Shown in pieces: positions 26,907-35,989 of a stretch of 64,000 nt of DNA. How positions within the stretch are numbered: the first letter of the stretch is position 1; the number at the start of each line of letters is the position of its first letter. The notes under the pieces were generated by a model. The model saw only the letters and a list, made by a program, of their open reading frames with translations, was not told the DNA's origin and ran no database searches. Location of the stretch: contig NZ_JABSNO010000007.1 of assembly GCF_013294015.1 (NCBI RefSeq), forward strand, positions 62,001 to 126,000, written 5' to 3'. The DNA is from Frigoriflavimonas asaccharolytica (GTDB lineage Bacteria > Bacteroidota > Bacteroidia > Flavobacteriales > Weeksellaceae). The position numbers and the translations under genes are program-made.

Positions 26907-27965
26907 ATGAATACAAATACAGTAAAAGCCTACGGTACAGAATCCAAAGAAGCAGATTTAAAAGAAATAAACATCGAGAGACGTGAAGTTCTAGCAAATG
27001 ATATAGAGATAGATATCCTTTTTTGTGGTGTTTGCCACAGCGATTTGCATACCGCAAGAAACGATTGGGGCGGCACAAAGTATCCTTCCGTTCCAGGACA
27101 TGAAATTGTAGGAAAAATTACAAAAATCGGAAGTGAGGTAAGTAAATTCAAAGTTGGAGATTTAGCAGCAGTTGGCTGTATGGTAGATTCTTGTAGAGAA
27201 TGCGAAAATTGCAAAAGAGATCTAGAGCAATATTGCACCAATGGAATGGTAGGAACTTATAACGGAAATGATAAAAATTTAGGCGGACACACTTTTGGTG
27301 GCTATTCAGAAAAAGTAGTCGTAGATGAAAACTATGTTTTGCGCGTACCAGAAAATTTAGATTTGGCTGCAGTTGCACCGCTTCTTTGTGCAGGAATCAC
27401 CACCTATTCGCCTTTAAAACATTGGAACGTGAACGAAAATTCAAAAGTTGCTGTAGTTGGCTTGGGAGGTTTGGGTCACATGGCAATAAAATTAGCAAAA
27501 GGTTTGGGAGCACACGTAAGTTTGTTTTCTCGCTCACCAGAAAAAACGCAAGATGCGTTGGATTTGGGTGCAGACCAAGTAATTATTTCTACAAACGAGG
27601 AAGAAATGAAAGCAGTGCAAGGCAAATTTGATTTAATAATAGACACCGTACCTTACGAACACGAATTGAATGAATATGTGAACACCTTAGATATTGATGG
27701 AACCATAGTTTTACAAGGTTTCATAGGGGAATTAAACAAAATGATTTCTACCGTTCCTATCGTTTTGGGAAGACGTTCTATTTCTGGTTCTTTAATTGGT
27801 GGAATTGCAGAAACGCAAGAGATGCTAGATTTTTGTGGAGAAAAAAACATCGTTTCGGATATAGAAATGATCAATATGGAAAACATCAACGAAGCCTACG
27901 AAAGAATGCTGAAAAGCGATGTGAAATATCGCTTCGTGATTGATATGAAGAGTTTGAAAAACTAG
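26907..27965 (+). CDS. zinc-dependent alcohol dehydrogenase (YahK/CAD type)
   Basis: A 352-residue medium-chain dehydrogenase that reduces aldehydes with NADPH. Catalytic zinc ligands are in CGVCHSD and PGHEIVG; the structural zinc site is the Cys cluster CRECENC...YC near residues 98-111. The nucleotide motif is GLGGLG with ALDLGAD further on. This set matches the broad-specificity YahK / cinnamyl alcohol dehydrogenase family. A terminator follows at 28044. Confidence 0.9.
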   Translation: MNTNTVKAYGTESKEADLKEINIERREVLANDIEIDILFCGVCHSDLHTARNDWGGTKYPSVPGHEIVGKITKIGSEVSKFKVGDLAAVGCMVDSCRECENCKRDLEQYCTNGMVGTYNGNDKNLGGHTFGGYSEKVVVDENYVLRVPENLDLAAVAPLLCAGITTYSPLKHWNVNENSKVAVVGLGGLGHMAIKLAKGLGAHVSLFSRSPEKTQDALDLGADQVIISTNEEEMKAVQGKFDLIIDTVPYEHELNEYVNTLDIDGTIVLQGFIGELNKMISTVPIVLGRRSISGSLIGGIAETQEMLDFCGEKNIVSDIEMINMENINEAYERMLKSDVKYRFVIDMKSLKN

Positions 27966-28043
27966 ATCTTTCACCACATAAGTTTCTTTGTTTTAGTATT
28001 AACTTTAAGAAACATTCGCGCACATTAGCGTTAAAAAAAAATT

Positions 28044-28073
28044 AAACACTTCAGAAATGGGGTGTTTTTTTTT
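28044..28073. terminator. terminator with AGAAAT hexaloop
   Basis: Stem AAACACTTC / GGGGTGTTT closing the loop AGAAAT, with T runs on both sides. It serves the alcohol dehydrogenase gene and could serve transcription from the right. The same loop occurs at 31864 and 54155 (minus). Confidence 0.75.
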
Positions 28074-28138
28074 AAATAATTTTTTAAATAAAAGAAATAA
28101 GTTTAATGTTTATTTAAAATTACAAAAACAATTAACAA

Positions 28139-28633
28139 TTAGAGAATTTCTTTGGTTTCAATTTCTTTGGTAGTTGCAAATCTTACTTTAATGTATTTTA
28201 CGGTAGCAATAAAGGCTTTGAAAATCAGAATACCAAATATCCAACCTGACCCAATTCCAAAAATAACACCACTAATAATTGCTATTAAATTACTAGTCCA
28301 CGGCCAAATTTGATTGCTTAAAATGAAGAAAATTAACGATGCAACAATTGTTAAGAAGGAACAACCAATGATAAATAACGTTTTGAAACCAGCAGACAAA
28401 CTCTTTTGATGAAACCCAACCAAAATAGAAGACGATATTGCGCCAACTGCGGCAAGTATAAATAATATTCCAAGAATAAGCACGGTGAATACAATGACAA
28501 CGATAAACGCAATGATAGAAAAGATTGCGCCCATTATCATCAGACTGATTAAAAAATTTTCTTCATCATTAAATGTGTAAATCATGTAGGAAGCATTTAA
28601 AAAGCACTTAAAAAAAATTTGAATTGCTAGCAT
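28139..28633 (-). CDS. four-helix membrane protein of unknown function
   Basis: A 164-residue membrane protein with about four predicted helices (for example IFSIIAFIVVIVFTVLILGI and TLFIIGCSFLTIVASLIFFI) and a charged C-terminal tail. No family is recognised. The ATG at 28633 is preferred over one at 28654, because a TAAATTTG -7 element covers 28652-28659 and would overlap the longer start. It stands alone, convergent with the alcohol dehydrogenase and divergent from the cobalamin locus. Confidence 0.65.
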   Translation of the reverse strand: MLAIQIFFKCFLNASYMIYTFNDEENFLISLMIMGAIFSIIAFIVVIVFTVLILGILFILAAVGAISSSILVGFHQKSLSAGFKTLFIIGCSFLTIVASLIFFILSNQIWPWTSNLIAIISGVIFGIGSGWIFGILIFKAFIATVKYIKVRFATTKEIETKEIL

Positions 28634-28651
28634 TTTATTATAAATTCTTTT

Positions 28652-28687
28652 CAAATTTACCTAAATTTTCGCATTTTGAAAGGCAAA
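28652..28687 (-). promoter_or_regulatory. putative promoter of membrane protein gene
   Basis: On the minus strand, TTTG at 28687-28684, a 24-bp spacer and TAAATTTG at 28659-28652, 18 nt before the ATG at 28633. Confidence 0.45.
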
Positions 28688-28736
28688 ATTTAGCCTAGAA
28701 AATTCATTCTTCGCCTATTCACATTTATTGCTTATC

Positions 28737-28900
28737 TTCGCAGGACTTTTTGGTCTTGTTGAGAAACGAGATAATAGGGAATGAAGCGTAAATCTTCAAC
28801 TGTCCCCGCAACTGTAAATCACGTAAGAAAATTTTTGCAAATCAGCCACTGTTGAAAAATGGGAAGGCGCAGAAAAAAGTGAAAGTCAGGAGACCTGCCA
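28737..28900 (+). promoter_or_regulatory. cobalamin (AdoCbl) riboswitch
   Basis: Conserved landmarks run in order: GGGAATGAAGCG, CTGTCCCCGCAACTGTAA, GCCACTG, GGGAAGGCGC and the B12 box AGTCAGGAGACCTGCC. It sits about 50 bp upstream of a BtuB-like receptor. Cobalamin should turn the receptor operon off. An unusual purine stretch, TCGGAGGAAAGGC, lies between aptamer and start codon and may be part of the expression platform. Confidence 0.95.
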
Positions 28901-28950
28901 AATTGCAATCAAAAAATATTGAACGTCTTCGGAGGAAAGGCAACAAGATT

Positions 28951-30771
28951 ATGAAAAAATTTTTTCTATTCATTCCGCTACTCTCTTGCATTTGCTTTTC
29001 CGCACAGGAAAAAGTGATAGACACCGTATTTTTGTTTGATAATCAACAAAAATCTTCGGAAAAAACTCAATCCGTACTTACCTTAAAAAACGAAGATATC
29101 AAGAAAAATGCGACCAATCTTTCTGAGGTTTTGCGTTTTCAATCTTCTGTTTATATTAAAGAAAACGGACGTGGTGCTGTATCTTCGCCTTCTTTTCGTG
29201 GAACTTCTGCACAGCAAACAGCATTTATCTGGAATGGATTAAATATTAATTCGCTTTTTCTAGGCCAAGGAGATGTAAACAATCTCGGACTTTTGGATTA
29301 TGATCAGATTGATATAAAATCTGGCGGTGGAAGCGTAATCTACGGTAGTGCAGCAATTGGCGGCAGTATCCATTTGAATAATTACACGAAATACAATAAA
29401 GGTTTTCAGCAAAAACTATTTGTAGAATATGGCTCTTTTCAAACAATTAATTCTCAATTAGTTTCCTCTTTTAGCAATGAAAATTTGAGTGTTAAATTTT
29501 CCGCTGGTTTATCAGATAGTGAAAATCAATACAAAATAGAAGAGAAAGATTATGAAAATTTTAATGGTCAATATCAAAATGAGACCATAAGTTTAGAAGC
29601 AGCCTATAAATTTAGTAATAGAAACCAAATTTCTTGGCTCACTCAATTTGTAGATGGTAGCCAAAATTTTCCAATCTTCACTGAAAATGGAAATAAAACA
29701 AAATATGAAACCAGCAGTGCAAGAAATCTTTTGTCGTACGAATATAATTCAGCGAAAATAAAGAATATCTTTCGCTTGGCATATTTGGAAGAAAATTTTG
29801 ATTATTTCGCAGATATTGACGGACCAAAATCTAGCGGTGGAACGGGTAAAAATTATATCATTAAAAATGATGTGACATACCAAGTTGGAAAGCAATTTAA
29901 TGTAAATCTAGTTGGCGAATTTCGGAAAGAAGAAGCACAAGGTTTTGGTTCTGGAATAGAAAATCCTAGCAGAAATGTAGGATCTGGAGCAATATTGTTT
30001 CGCTATTCTCCCTCAGAAAAATTGTATTTGGAAGGTGGGATAAAAAAAGACATTATAGAAAACCTCACAACACCAATTTTATATTCTTTTGGAAGCAGCT
30101 ATCAAGTTTCCAACTGGTATCAATTAAAATTAAATATATCCAAAAATTTCAGATATCCATCCTTCAATGATCTTTATTTTCAACCTGGCGGAAATTTAGA
30201 TTTAAAACCTGAAACTGCCTATCAAGGTGAATTGAGCAACAATTTTAAGTACAAAAACTTAACATTAAATGTAATGCCTTATTACATCTATATCAACGAC
30301 ATGATCCGTTGGATGCCTACTGCGAAAGGATATTGGTCGCCAATGAATACGAACAAAGTGCAATCCTATGGTTTAGAAACTTCTTTAAATTATAAAAAAG
30401 ACTGGCAAAATTCTGGAGTGAATTTTAAACTTGGCTACGCCTACACAAAATCTGAAAATCTGGAAACCAAACAACAATTATCTTATGTTCCCTTTCACAA
30501 ATTATTTGGAAACATAGATTACAACTATCGCTGGATCAGCATTTTTTCGCAGGCAATGTTCAATGGTTTCACTTATACCAGCACAAATGAAGATCTTGCA
30601 TCTTCTTTGAAAGAATATCTCATCATCAATGCTGGTATTTCTGTGCAACCAATCAACCATTACACCATAGGTTTTCGTGTTAATAATCTCACAAATCAAA
30701 TCTATGAAACTACCCGCTTTTTCGTAATGCCAAAAAGAAACTACGCAATAAATATCTCTTTAAATTTTTAA
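28951..30771 (+). CDS. btuB: TonB-dependent cobalamin receptor
   Basis: A 606-residue outer-membrane receptor: signal peptide (cleavage after CFSA), plug domain (about residues 35-140: LSEVLRFQSSVYIKENGRG, SGGGSVIYGSAAIGGSI) and a beta-barrel ending in INISLNF. An ATG 99 bp upstream lies inside the riboswitch and is rejected; 28951 starts the signal peptide. Control by a cobalamin riboswitch and a BtuG-like partner 10 bp downstream make B12 or a corrinoid the likely substrate. Confidence 0.9.
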   Translation: MKKFFLFIPLLSCICFSAQEKVIDTVFLFDNQQKSSEKTQSVLTLKNEDIKKNATNLSEVLRFQSSVYIKENGRGAVSSPSFRGTSAQQTAFIWNGLNINSLFLGQGDVNNLGLLDYDQIDIKSGGGSVIYGSAAIGGSIHLNNYTKYNKGFQQKLFVEYGSFQTINSQLVSSFSNENLSVKFSAGLSDSENQYKIEEKDYENFNGQYQNETISLEAAYKFSNRNQISWLTQFVDGSQNFPIFTENGNKTKYETSSARNLLSYEYNSAKIKNIFRLAYLEENFDYFADIDGPKSSGGTGKNYIIKNDVTYQVGKQFNVNLVGEFRKEEAQGFGSGIENPSRNVGSGAILFRYSPSEKLYLEGGIKKDIIENLTTPILYSFGSSYQVSNWYQLKLNISKNFRYPSFNDLYFQPGGNLDLKPETAYQGELSNNFKYKNLTLNVMPYYIYINDMIRWMPTAKGYWSPMNTNKVQSYGLETSLNYKKDWQNSGVNFKLGYAYTKSENLETKQQLSYVPFHKLFGNIDYNYRWISIFSQAMFNGFTYTSTNEDLASSLKEYLIINAGISVQPINHYTIGFRVNNLTNQIYETTRFFVMPKRNYAINISLNF

Positions 30772-30781
30772 AAATAAATAT

Positions 30782-31834
30782 ATGAAAACAAAAAAATTAT
30801 TGTCCCTTGCAGCTGCTGCAATCCTCTTATTTTCCACATCTTGTAGAAATGATGAAGAAATATACACAGAACTTCCAACCTCCCCAAAAGGTGCTTATGA
30901 AAATGGTATTCTCATCTCTAATGAGGGCAATTTTGGTACGCCATCTGGTACTGCTTCTTACATATCCAAAGATTTAGGAACGGTACAAAACAATATATAT
31001 GCAGCCAATAATAGTGGCGCCAATCTAGGAGATATTTTCCAATCTATCGCTTTCAATGGAGATAATGCCTATTTAGTTTTGAATAATTCAAATAAAATTG
31101 AAATCGTAAATAGATACACCTTCAAAAAAACTGCTACATTAACGCAAGAGATCAACCAACCAAGGTATATCGCCTTTAATGGTAACTACACCTATGTAAG
31201 TAATGACAAATATTTGGGAGCAAAATATTTGAGTATTTATAATAATGCAGACAATTCCTTCGTGAAAAAAATTACCTTCACAGATGCCGCAGAAGTAGTA
31301 GTTTCTGCTGGTAGCAAAGTATTTGTACAAAATTCTACCTACGGCTATGGCAACAAAATTTCTATGATAGATGCACTTGCAAATTCTTTGGAAAAAACAA
31401 TTACACTACCAAATGGAGATTTGAACGAGATTGTATCCTATAATGGCAACGTGTATGCCATTGCATATACTAGTACAGATTCTTATATCTACAAAATAGA
31501 TACCGCAGGAAATATAGTGAATACCAAAACTCTGACGGGAATTGCGAATGGAGATAATTTAGAAATCTACCAAGATAAATTCTATTTCAGCTCGGATACC
31601 AAAGTGTACACTATGGATATTAATAGCACTGTAGTACCTACTACTACTCTATTCACTGTGGCATTTACACCGTATTCTTCCTTATACGGTTTTAATGTGA
31701 TAGATGGCAAAATATATACTTCCGACGCTAATAGTTTTACACAGAACAGTACTGTAACAGTATATTCCTTAACAGGAGCCGTTTTGAAAACCTTCACCAC
31801 AGGTATTGGAACCAATGGATTCTATCAGAATTAA
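30782..31834 (+). CDS. BtuG-like beta-propeller lipoprotein
   Basis: A 350-residue surface lipoprotein (lipobox STSC, Cys21). The mature part reads as a seven-bladed propeller: YENGILISNEGNFG, then repeated blades such as AYLVLNNSNKIEIVN and NGNYTYVSND. This is the YncE/DUF5074-like fold of Bacteroides BtuG, which binds cobalamin tightly and hands it to BtuB. The gene is 10 bp after btuB under the same riboswitch. Whether the B12-binding residues are kept cannot be judged here. Confidence 0.75.
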   Translation: MKTKKLLSLAAAAILLFSTSCRNDEEIYTELPTSPKGAYENGILISNEGNFGTPSGTASYISKDLGTVQNNIYAANNSGANLGDIFQSIAFNGDNAYLVLNNSNKIEIVNRYTFKKTATLTQEINQPRYIAFNGNYTYVSNDKYLGAKYLSIYNNADNSFVKKITFTDAAEVVVSAGSKVFVQNSTYGYGNKISMIDALANSLEKTITLPNGDLNEIVSYNGNVYAIAYTSTDSYIYKIDTAGNIVNTKTLTGIANGDNLEIYQDKFYFSSDTKVYTMDINSTVVPTTTLFTVAFTPYSSLYGFNVIDGKIYTSDANSFTQNSTVTVYSLTGAVLKTFTTGIGTNGFYQN

Positions 31835-31852
31835 AATGAATTATAATTGATG

Positions 31853-31884
31853 AAAAGCACCCCAGAAATGAGGTGCTTTTTTTA
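31853..31884 (+). terminator. terminator with AGAAAT hexaloop
   Basis: Stem AAAAGCACCCC / GAGGTGCTTTT (one mismatch) closing AGAAAT, then TTT; 18 bp after the BtuG-like gene. Confidence 0.85.
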
Positions 31885-32114
31885 TAATAATGAACTGTAA
31901 AAGCCTGAAAAATTAAAAGCAGCGGCTTCTGATCGCTTTAGCTAGCAGGTATAAAAGAGCATAATTGTTTTACCATCGTTAATAATGCCCATAATATTTC
32001 AATCATAGCAGTTATTTTGCTTGTCGGGAACTTCTGAAAGTTATAGAATTATTGCTTCTCGTGTTGCACAGAAATTCATTAAACAATAAGAAACTGTTTA
32101 TTTTAAAATTTTAT

Positions 32115-32240
32115 AGGAGAAAGTTTCAAACTAGGGTGCGAGAAGCTTTCCGCTAGATGAGAAAGTCTGTTGCGAGGGTGTTTGGGTTTTTCTCGCCTTG
32201 CACAAAGCTTGTTGCGAGGCTACAAGAAGCTTTCTCGAAA
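32115..32240. repeat. second array of degenerate 21-bp repeats
   Basis: Six units of exactly 21 bp start at 32115, 32136, 32157, 32178, 32199 and 32220. Typical content is GAAAGCTTnTTGCGAGG; two units share TGTTGCGAGG and two share AGAAGCTTTC. Phase, unit length and the GCGAGG ending recall the array at 11596. Weaker units may extend left to about 32010. The array lies in a 551-bp gap (31835-32385) that has no gene. The remainder of the gap is AT-rich and includes an isolated TTGCGAGGCAATC at 32261-32273. Confidence 0.6.
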
Positions 32241-32385
32241 ATAATATTCTGCATTTGAAATTGCGAGGCAATCACTGTAATATTATAATTTTATAACTGT
32301 GAAAATCCATAGGCGAGTCGTGCGCTCTTTCTAATATAAAAATGGATTACTTCGCTCGATAGCTATTAGAATTGCAGTGACAGTC

Positions 32386-33129
32386 TTAATGACATGTTGC
32401 ATGATCACCCATTTTGTGGGCTTCGGAAGCGTTGTGTATTACTTCTAAAGAATCATGTGGTGGCGAAATGTAGGGAATGCCCAATTCTAAACCTCTTAGC
32501 ACGAATAAACCTCCCAAGACAATCATTAAAACAGGAACGGCTTTCAAGAATTTTGCACGAACGGGTATGCTCAACAAACTACCAAACAAAACGGCGGCAA
32601 ACATAAAGGGAAATGTACCTAAACCAAAGAATGCCATGAATGCAGCACCTTGCCAAACGCCACCTGCTGCAAGAGATGCCGTCATCGCAACGTATACCAT
32701 TCCGCATGGCAACAATCCGTTTAAAATTCCGGTGAGGAAACGGGAAGAATAATCTGTTTTTCTTAGCAGCTTGCCCAAATTCATTTTAATCTTTAATAAA
32801 AAAGAATTGAAAAAGGGAACGTTAGAAGCAAAATTGGGAGAGCCAAAGGTGAAAATAGCCAAAACAATCATGACAATACCTACAGAAATAGTTAAGTATT
32901 TTTGAATACCGACCATGTCAAAAGCTTCTCCAACGATGCCTAAAATTGCACCTAAAACTGCATAAGTAAAGATTCTACCAAATTGATAGGTGGCATTTTT
33001 TAAATGAAATTTTGCTTGGTTTTTTTTTGATAAACCTAGGGACAAAGCAATTGGTCCGCACATTCCGAGGCAATGAAAGCCGGTGAAAAACCCTATAGTA
33101 AGTGCAGAAAGTATGATTGCTATTTCCAT
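32386..33129 (-). CDS. SafE/TauE-family membrane protein of cbb3 locus
   Basis: A 247-residue membrane protein with about six helices. It opens with the conserved FHCLGMCGPIALSLG motif of the COG2836 sulfite-exporter-like family. In many genomes this family closes the ccoGHIS assembly region, where a role in copper handling for the oxidase has been proposed. A His-rich C-terminus (HNASEAHKMGDHATCH, 16 residues) could bind metal. It overlaps ccoH by 10 bp. Confidence 0.8.
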   Translation of the reverse strand: MEIAIILSALTIGFFTGFHCLGMCGPIALSLGLSKKNQAKFHLKNATYQFGRIFTYAVLGAILGIVGEAFDMVGIQKYLTISVGIVMIVLAIFTFGSPNFASNVPFFNSFLLKIKMNLGKLLRKTDYSSRFLTGILNGLLPCGMVYVAMTASLAAGGVWQGAAFMAFFGLGTFPFMFAAVLFGSLLSIPVRAKFLKAVPVLMIVLGGLFVLRGLELGIPYISPPHDSLEVIHNASEAHKMGDHATCH

Positions 33130-33575
33130 TGCAGTGCATAATCTTGTTGAAAATCTTTTTTATTTTGTTTCCATTTTACTTTTAAAGTATAAGAACCTGC
33201 TTTCAAGATTTTTGCTGGAATGAAAATCGAGCGCGTGATATTCAATTTTTCTTTGTTAGAAACATCAAAATTGGCATCATCTGTTCTATACAAAACGAAA
33301 GAAACCACACCATTTTCTGGCGAAATTTCTTTAGGAAATGCTAAACGAATACCAGCTTTCGTTTGTGTGTAAACGGGTTTGATAGGCAATGCATCTGCAT
33401 TCCCTTTTGCATCTATTACATTTTGAAATTGCAACTCTTCTTCATAGTAATTATCAGAAACCAATTCGGAATTTTTCATTCCGTTTCCGAAATAAATAAT
33501 CATGTATAATATGAAGATAATGAAAGAGCCAAGCGCTACAACGATGCCATGACCCCATGTGAATTTTTTGAACAT
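33120..33575 (-). CDS. ccoH: FixH/CcoH-like cbb3 assembly protein
   Basis: A 151-residue protein with one N-terminal membrane helix (about residues 9-31) and a periplasmic beta-rich domain (GNADALPIKPVYTQTKAGIRLAFP). This matches FixH/CcoH, needed for cbb3 oxidase assembly. It lies 8 bp downstream of ccoG and overlaps the SafE-family gene, so all three are one transcript. Confidence 0.85.
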   Translation of the reverse strand: MFKKFTWGHGIVVALGSFIIFILYMIIYFGNGMKNSELVSDNYYEEELQFQNVIDAKGNADALPIKPVYTQTKAGIRLAFPKEISPENGVVSFVLYRTDDANFDVSNKEKLNITRSIFIPAKILKAGSYTLKVKWKQNKKDFQQDYALQWK

Positions 33576-33583
33576 AATAATTT

Positions 33584-35035
33584 TTAAAACTGAAGTTTAA
33601 AAGGTCCTTCAAAATAAGTATCAAAAGTATCTAAAAGGTCGCCTTCTTGATTATAAACGCCAATTTCTACTTTTTGTTTGGAAAATTTCATCTCTTTTTC
33701 CGGAAAATTTATACTCACGCTTCCTTTTGAGATCACGCCTTTTTTCATTTTAATAATGTTGCTACCACTAAAGGAAATAGTACCATTATTTGGCTCCATC
33801 ACTTTGATGGTAACCAATAAATCTTCATTGGATTTATTAAGAATTGTATAATTGTAAATATTTGTAATCTGGTTATTCTTAATAAAATATCCAGATCCTG
33901 CTGGTTTGATGAATTTTGCATCTAAAGTACCTCTGTCATATAAAAGAAAACCTAAAAATCCTATCAATAATGCTAGTACGATTGTATATGCTTTTAATCT
34001 ACCATCAAATTTGAATTGTTTTTCATTTTCTATTTCATCTTCACTTGCATATCTTATCAAGCCTTTTGGTAGGCCAACTTTCACCATTACTTCATCGCAA
34101 GCATCTATACAAGCTGTACAGTTGACGCATTCCAATTGTTGTCCATCTCTGATATCTATACCAGTTGGACATACTACCACACATTGGTTGCAATCTATGC
34201 AATCTCCTTTTCCCTCCTCTCGTCGATCTTCACCTTTTTTCCATTTAGATCTGTTTTCTCCTCTTTTGAAATCGTAGTATACGTTGATTGTTTGTTTATC
34301 TATTAAAACTCCTTGCAATCTTCCATACGGACAAACCATTGTGCAAACTTGCTCTCTAAACCATGCAAAAACAAAGTAGAATGCTGATGTGAAGACAATC
34401 ATCACTGTGAAATTTGTAAAATTCACAAAAGGACCTTCTCTCATTATTTCAAACACCCTTTCATATCCAACAATATACATGAACATTACGTGGGTAATTA
34501 CTAAAGATAACAATACATATACACCCCATTTTAAAGATCTTTTCCAAATCTTTTCTGCATTCCATTCTTGCTTATCTAGGCGTATTTGCTTATTTCTATC
34601 TCCTTCTATTAAATATTCAATTTTACGAAATACCATTTCTAGGAATATGGTTTGAGGGCAAATCCACCCACAAAAAATTCTACCAAAAACTACCGTAAAA
34701 AGTATAATAAAAACTAATGATGTAATGGCGCCTAACGCAAGAATATAAAAATCTTGAGGATAAAATGGCTGTCCACCGATAAAAAATTCTCTGCTTGCAA
34801 GATTCAGTAGTAAAAATGGATTCCCATCTACTTTTACGAATGGTGTGATAAAAAATACAGCCAGCAGAATGAATGCAACAAAATTTCGATAATTGGTATA
34901 TGTTCCTTTTGGCTTTCTTGGAAATACCCATTTTCGTTTACCAGATTGCTCCATTGTACCAACAGAATCTCTGAAGGTTTCTGCAGTTATAACTTGTCCT
35001 TGTCCTCCGCGAACTTCGTTTACGTCTTCTACCAT
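33584..35035 (-). CDS. ccoG: CcoG/FixG copper-reducing ferredoxin-type protein
   Basis: A 483-residue polyferredoxin-like membrane protein. Helices alternate with Cys motifs, including CGWICPQT, CTMVCPYGRLQG and two 4Fe-4S sets (CIDCNQCVVVCPTG; CVNCTACIDACDEV), then a C-terminal Ig-like periplasmic domain. CcoG is a cupric reductase supplying copper for CcoN. A TTG at 35053 could add six residues; the ATG at 35035 is preferred. Confidence 0.93.
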   Translation of the reverse strand: MVEDVNEVRGGQGQVITAETFRDSVGTMEQSGKRKWVFPRKPKGTYTNYRNFVAFILLAVFFITPFVKVDGNPFLLLNLASREFFIGGQPFYPQDFYILALGAITSLVFIILFTVVFGRIFCGWICPQTIFLEMVFRKIEYLIEGDRNKQIRLDKQEWNAEKIWKRSLKWGVYVLLSLVITHVMFMYIVGYERVFEIMREGPFVNFTNFTVMIVFTSAFYFVFAWFREQVCTMVCPYGRLQGVLIDKQTINVYYDFKRGENRSKWKKGEDRREEGKGDCIDCNQCVVVCPTGIDIRDGQQLECVNCTACIDACDEVMVKVGLPKGLIRYASEDEIENEKQFKFDGRLKAYTIVLALLIGFLGFLLYDRGTLDAKFIKPAGSGYFIKNNQITNIYNYTILNKSNEDLLVTIKVMEPNNGTISFSGSNIIKMKKGVISKGSVSINFPEKEMKFSKQKVEIGVYNQEGDLLDTFDTYFEGPFKLQF

Positions 35036-35115
35036 AGTAGTGATATTAACCAAAAAATTCGTTATTTATTTAAAAAAATTAATAACGAATTTTGAATTTT
35101 TAAATAATTAAATGT

Positions 35116-35985
35116 TTATTTCTCCCATTTAGCAACAGTTCCTTGCGGAGCTGCTCCATTTGGTGCTGGTGCTTGTTCTTGATTGATGTGATAAACATAC
35201 GCTGCTACATTTTGAATATCAAAACCAGAAAGTTCTCCAGTTTTTCCAAAAGCACGCATTGCAGGATTGTTTGGCGATCCATTTTCCACCATATTAAATA
35301 CATTTTTGAATAATGTTTTCTCTGGTTGATTGATCCAATAATTATCCGTAAGGTTTGGTCCGATACCACCTGCTCCACCTGCCATGTGACAAGTAATACA
35401 AATAGCATTGAAAACTTCTTTTCCTGCTTCAATATTATCTGCAGAATATTCTGCATTATCTATAGTAGGAGGTGGGGTATCAATCAACCACTGAGCGTGT
35501 ACAATTGCAGCTTCTTTATTTTCTGCATTATATTCTGACACTGGATTTGCGAAATCTGTAGTCCAATAGGTAGCCATGTAAACTATGCAAAAAACAACGC
35601 CAAAGTAGAATAAACCTAACCACCATTTTGGCAATTGATTGTCCAATTCCATAATTCCATCAAATCCATGATCAATAAGAATATCTTTTTCCTCTGTAGA
35701 AGATTGTTTCTTTACAGCACTATCATACAAACCTTTAAAATAAGGTTTGTTTTTTTCTTCAATATATTTTGCTTTATCCTCTTCAGATAATTTTTGAAAT
35801 TTCTGATTTTCTATTAAATCCCCTAAAGAATGTTGAATAAAAGCTAAGATACACATTATTGCTACCGTGATCCAAAAGTATGGAGAAGATAGAAATGAGA
35901 AATCTTGAACAAACATGTTGTAGGCTATCATTAATATCACTAGAATAATGATAATACTTATATAAACCGGAGTCCGTTTTTTCAT
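35116..35985 (-). CDS. ccoP: cbb3 oxidase subunit CcoP, monoheme form
   Basis: A 289-residue membrane-anchored cytochrome c. Two N-terminal helices are followed by a cytosolic stretch, another helix (WWLGLFYFGVVFCIVYMATY) and a single c-type heme domain, CITCH, with distal Met in NNPAMRAFG. Proteobacterial CcoP usually has two hemes; only one CxxCH is present here. The ATG at 35985 is chosen because it follows the ccoQ stop by 4 bp. It carries electrons to the CcoN-CcoO fusion. Confidence 0.9.
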   Translation of the reverse strand: MKKRTPVYISIIIILVILMIAYNMFVQDFSFLSSPYFWITVAIMCILAFIQHSLGDLIENQKFQKLSEEDKAKYIEEKNKPYFKGLYDSAVKKQSSTEEKDILIDHGFDGIMELDNQLPKWWLGLFYFGVVFCIVYMATYWTTDFANPVSEYNAENKEAAIVHAQWLIDTPPPTIDNAEYSADNIEAGKEVFNAICITCHMAGGAGGIGPNLTDNYWINQPEKTLFKNVFNMVENGSPNNPAMRAFGKTGELSGFDIQNVAAYVYHINQEQAPAPNGAAPQGTVAKWEK

Positions 35986-35989
35986 AACG

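Noticed and set aside
28852-28950. N-terminal extension of the BtuB-like gene (start at 28852)
   Set aside because: It lies inside the cobalamin riboswitch and encodes a basic stretch before a clear signal peptide that starts at 28951.
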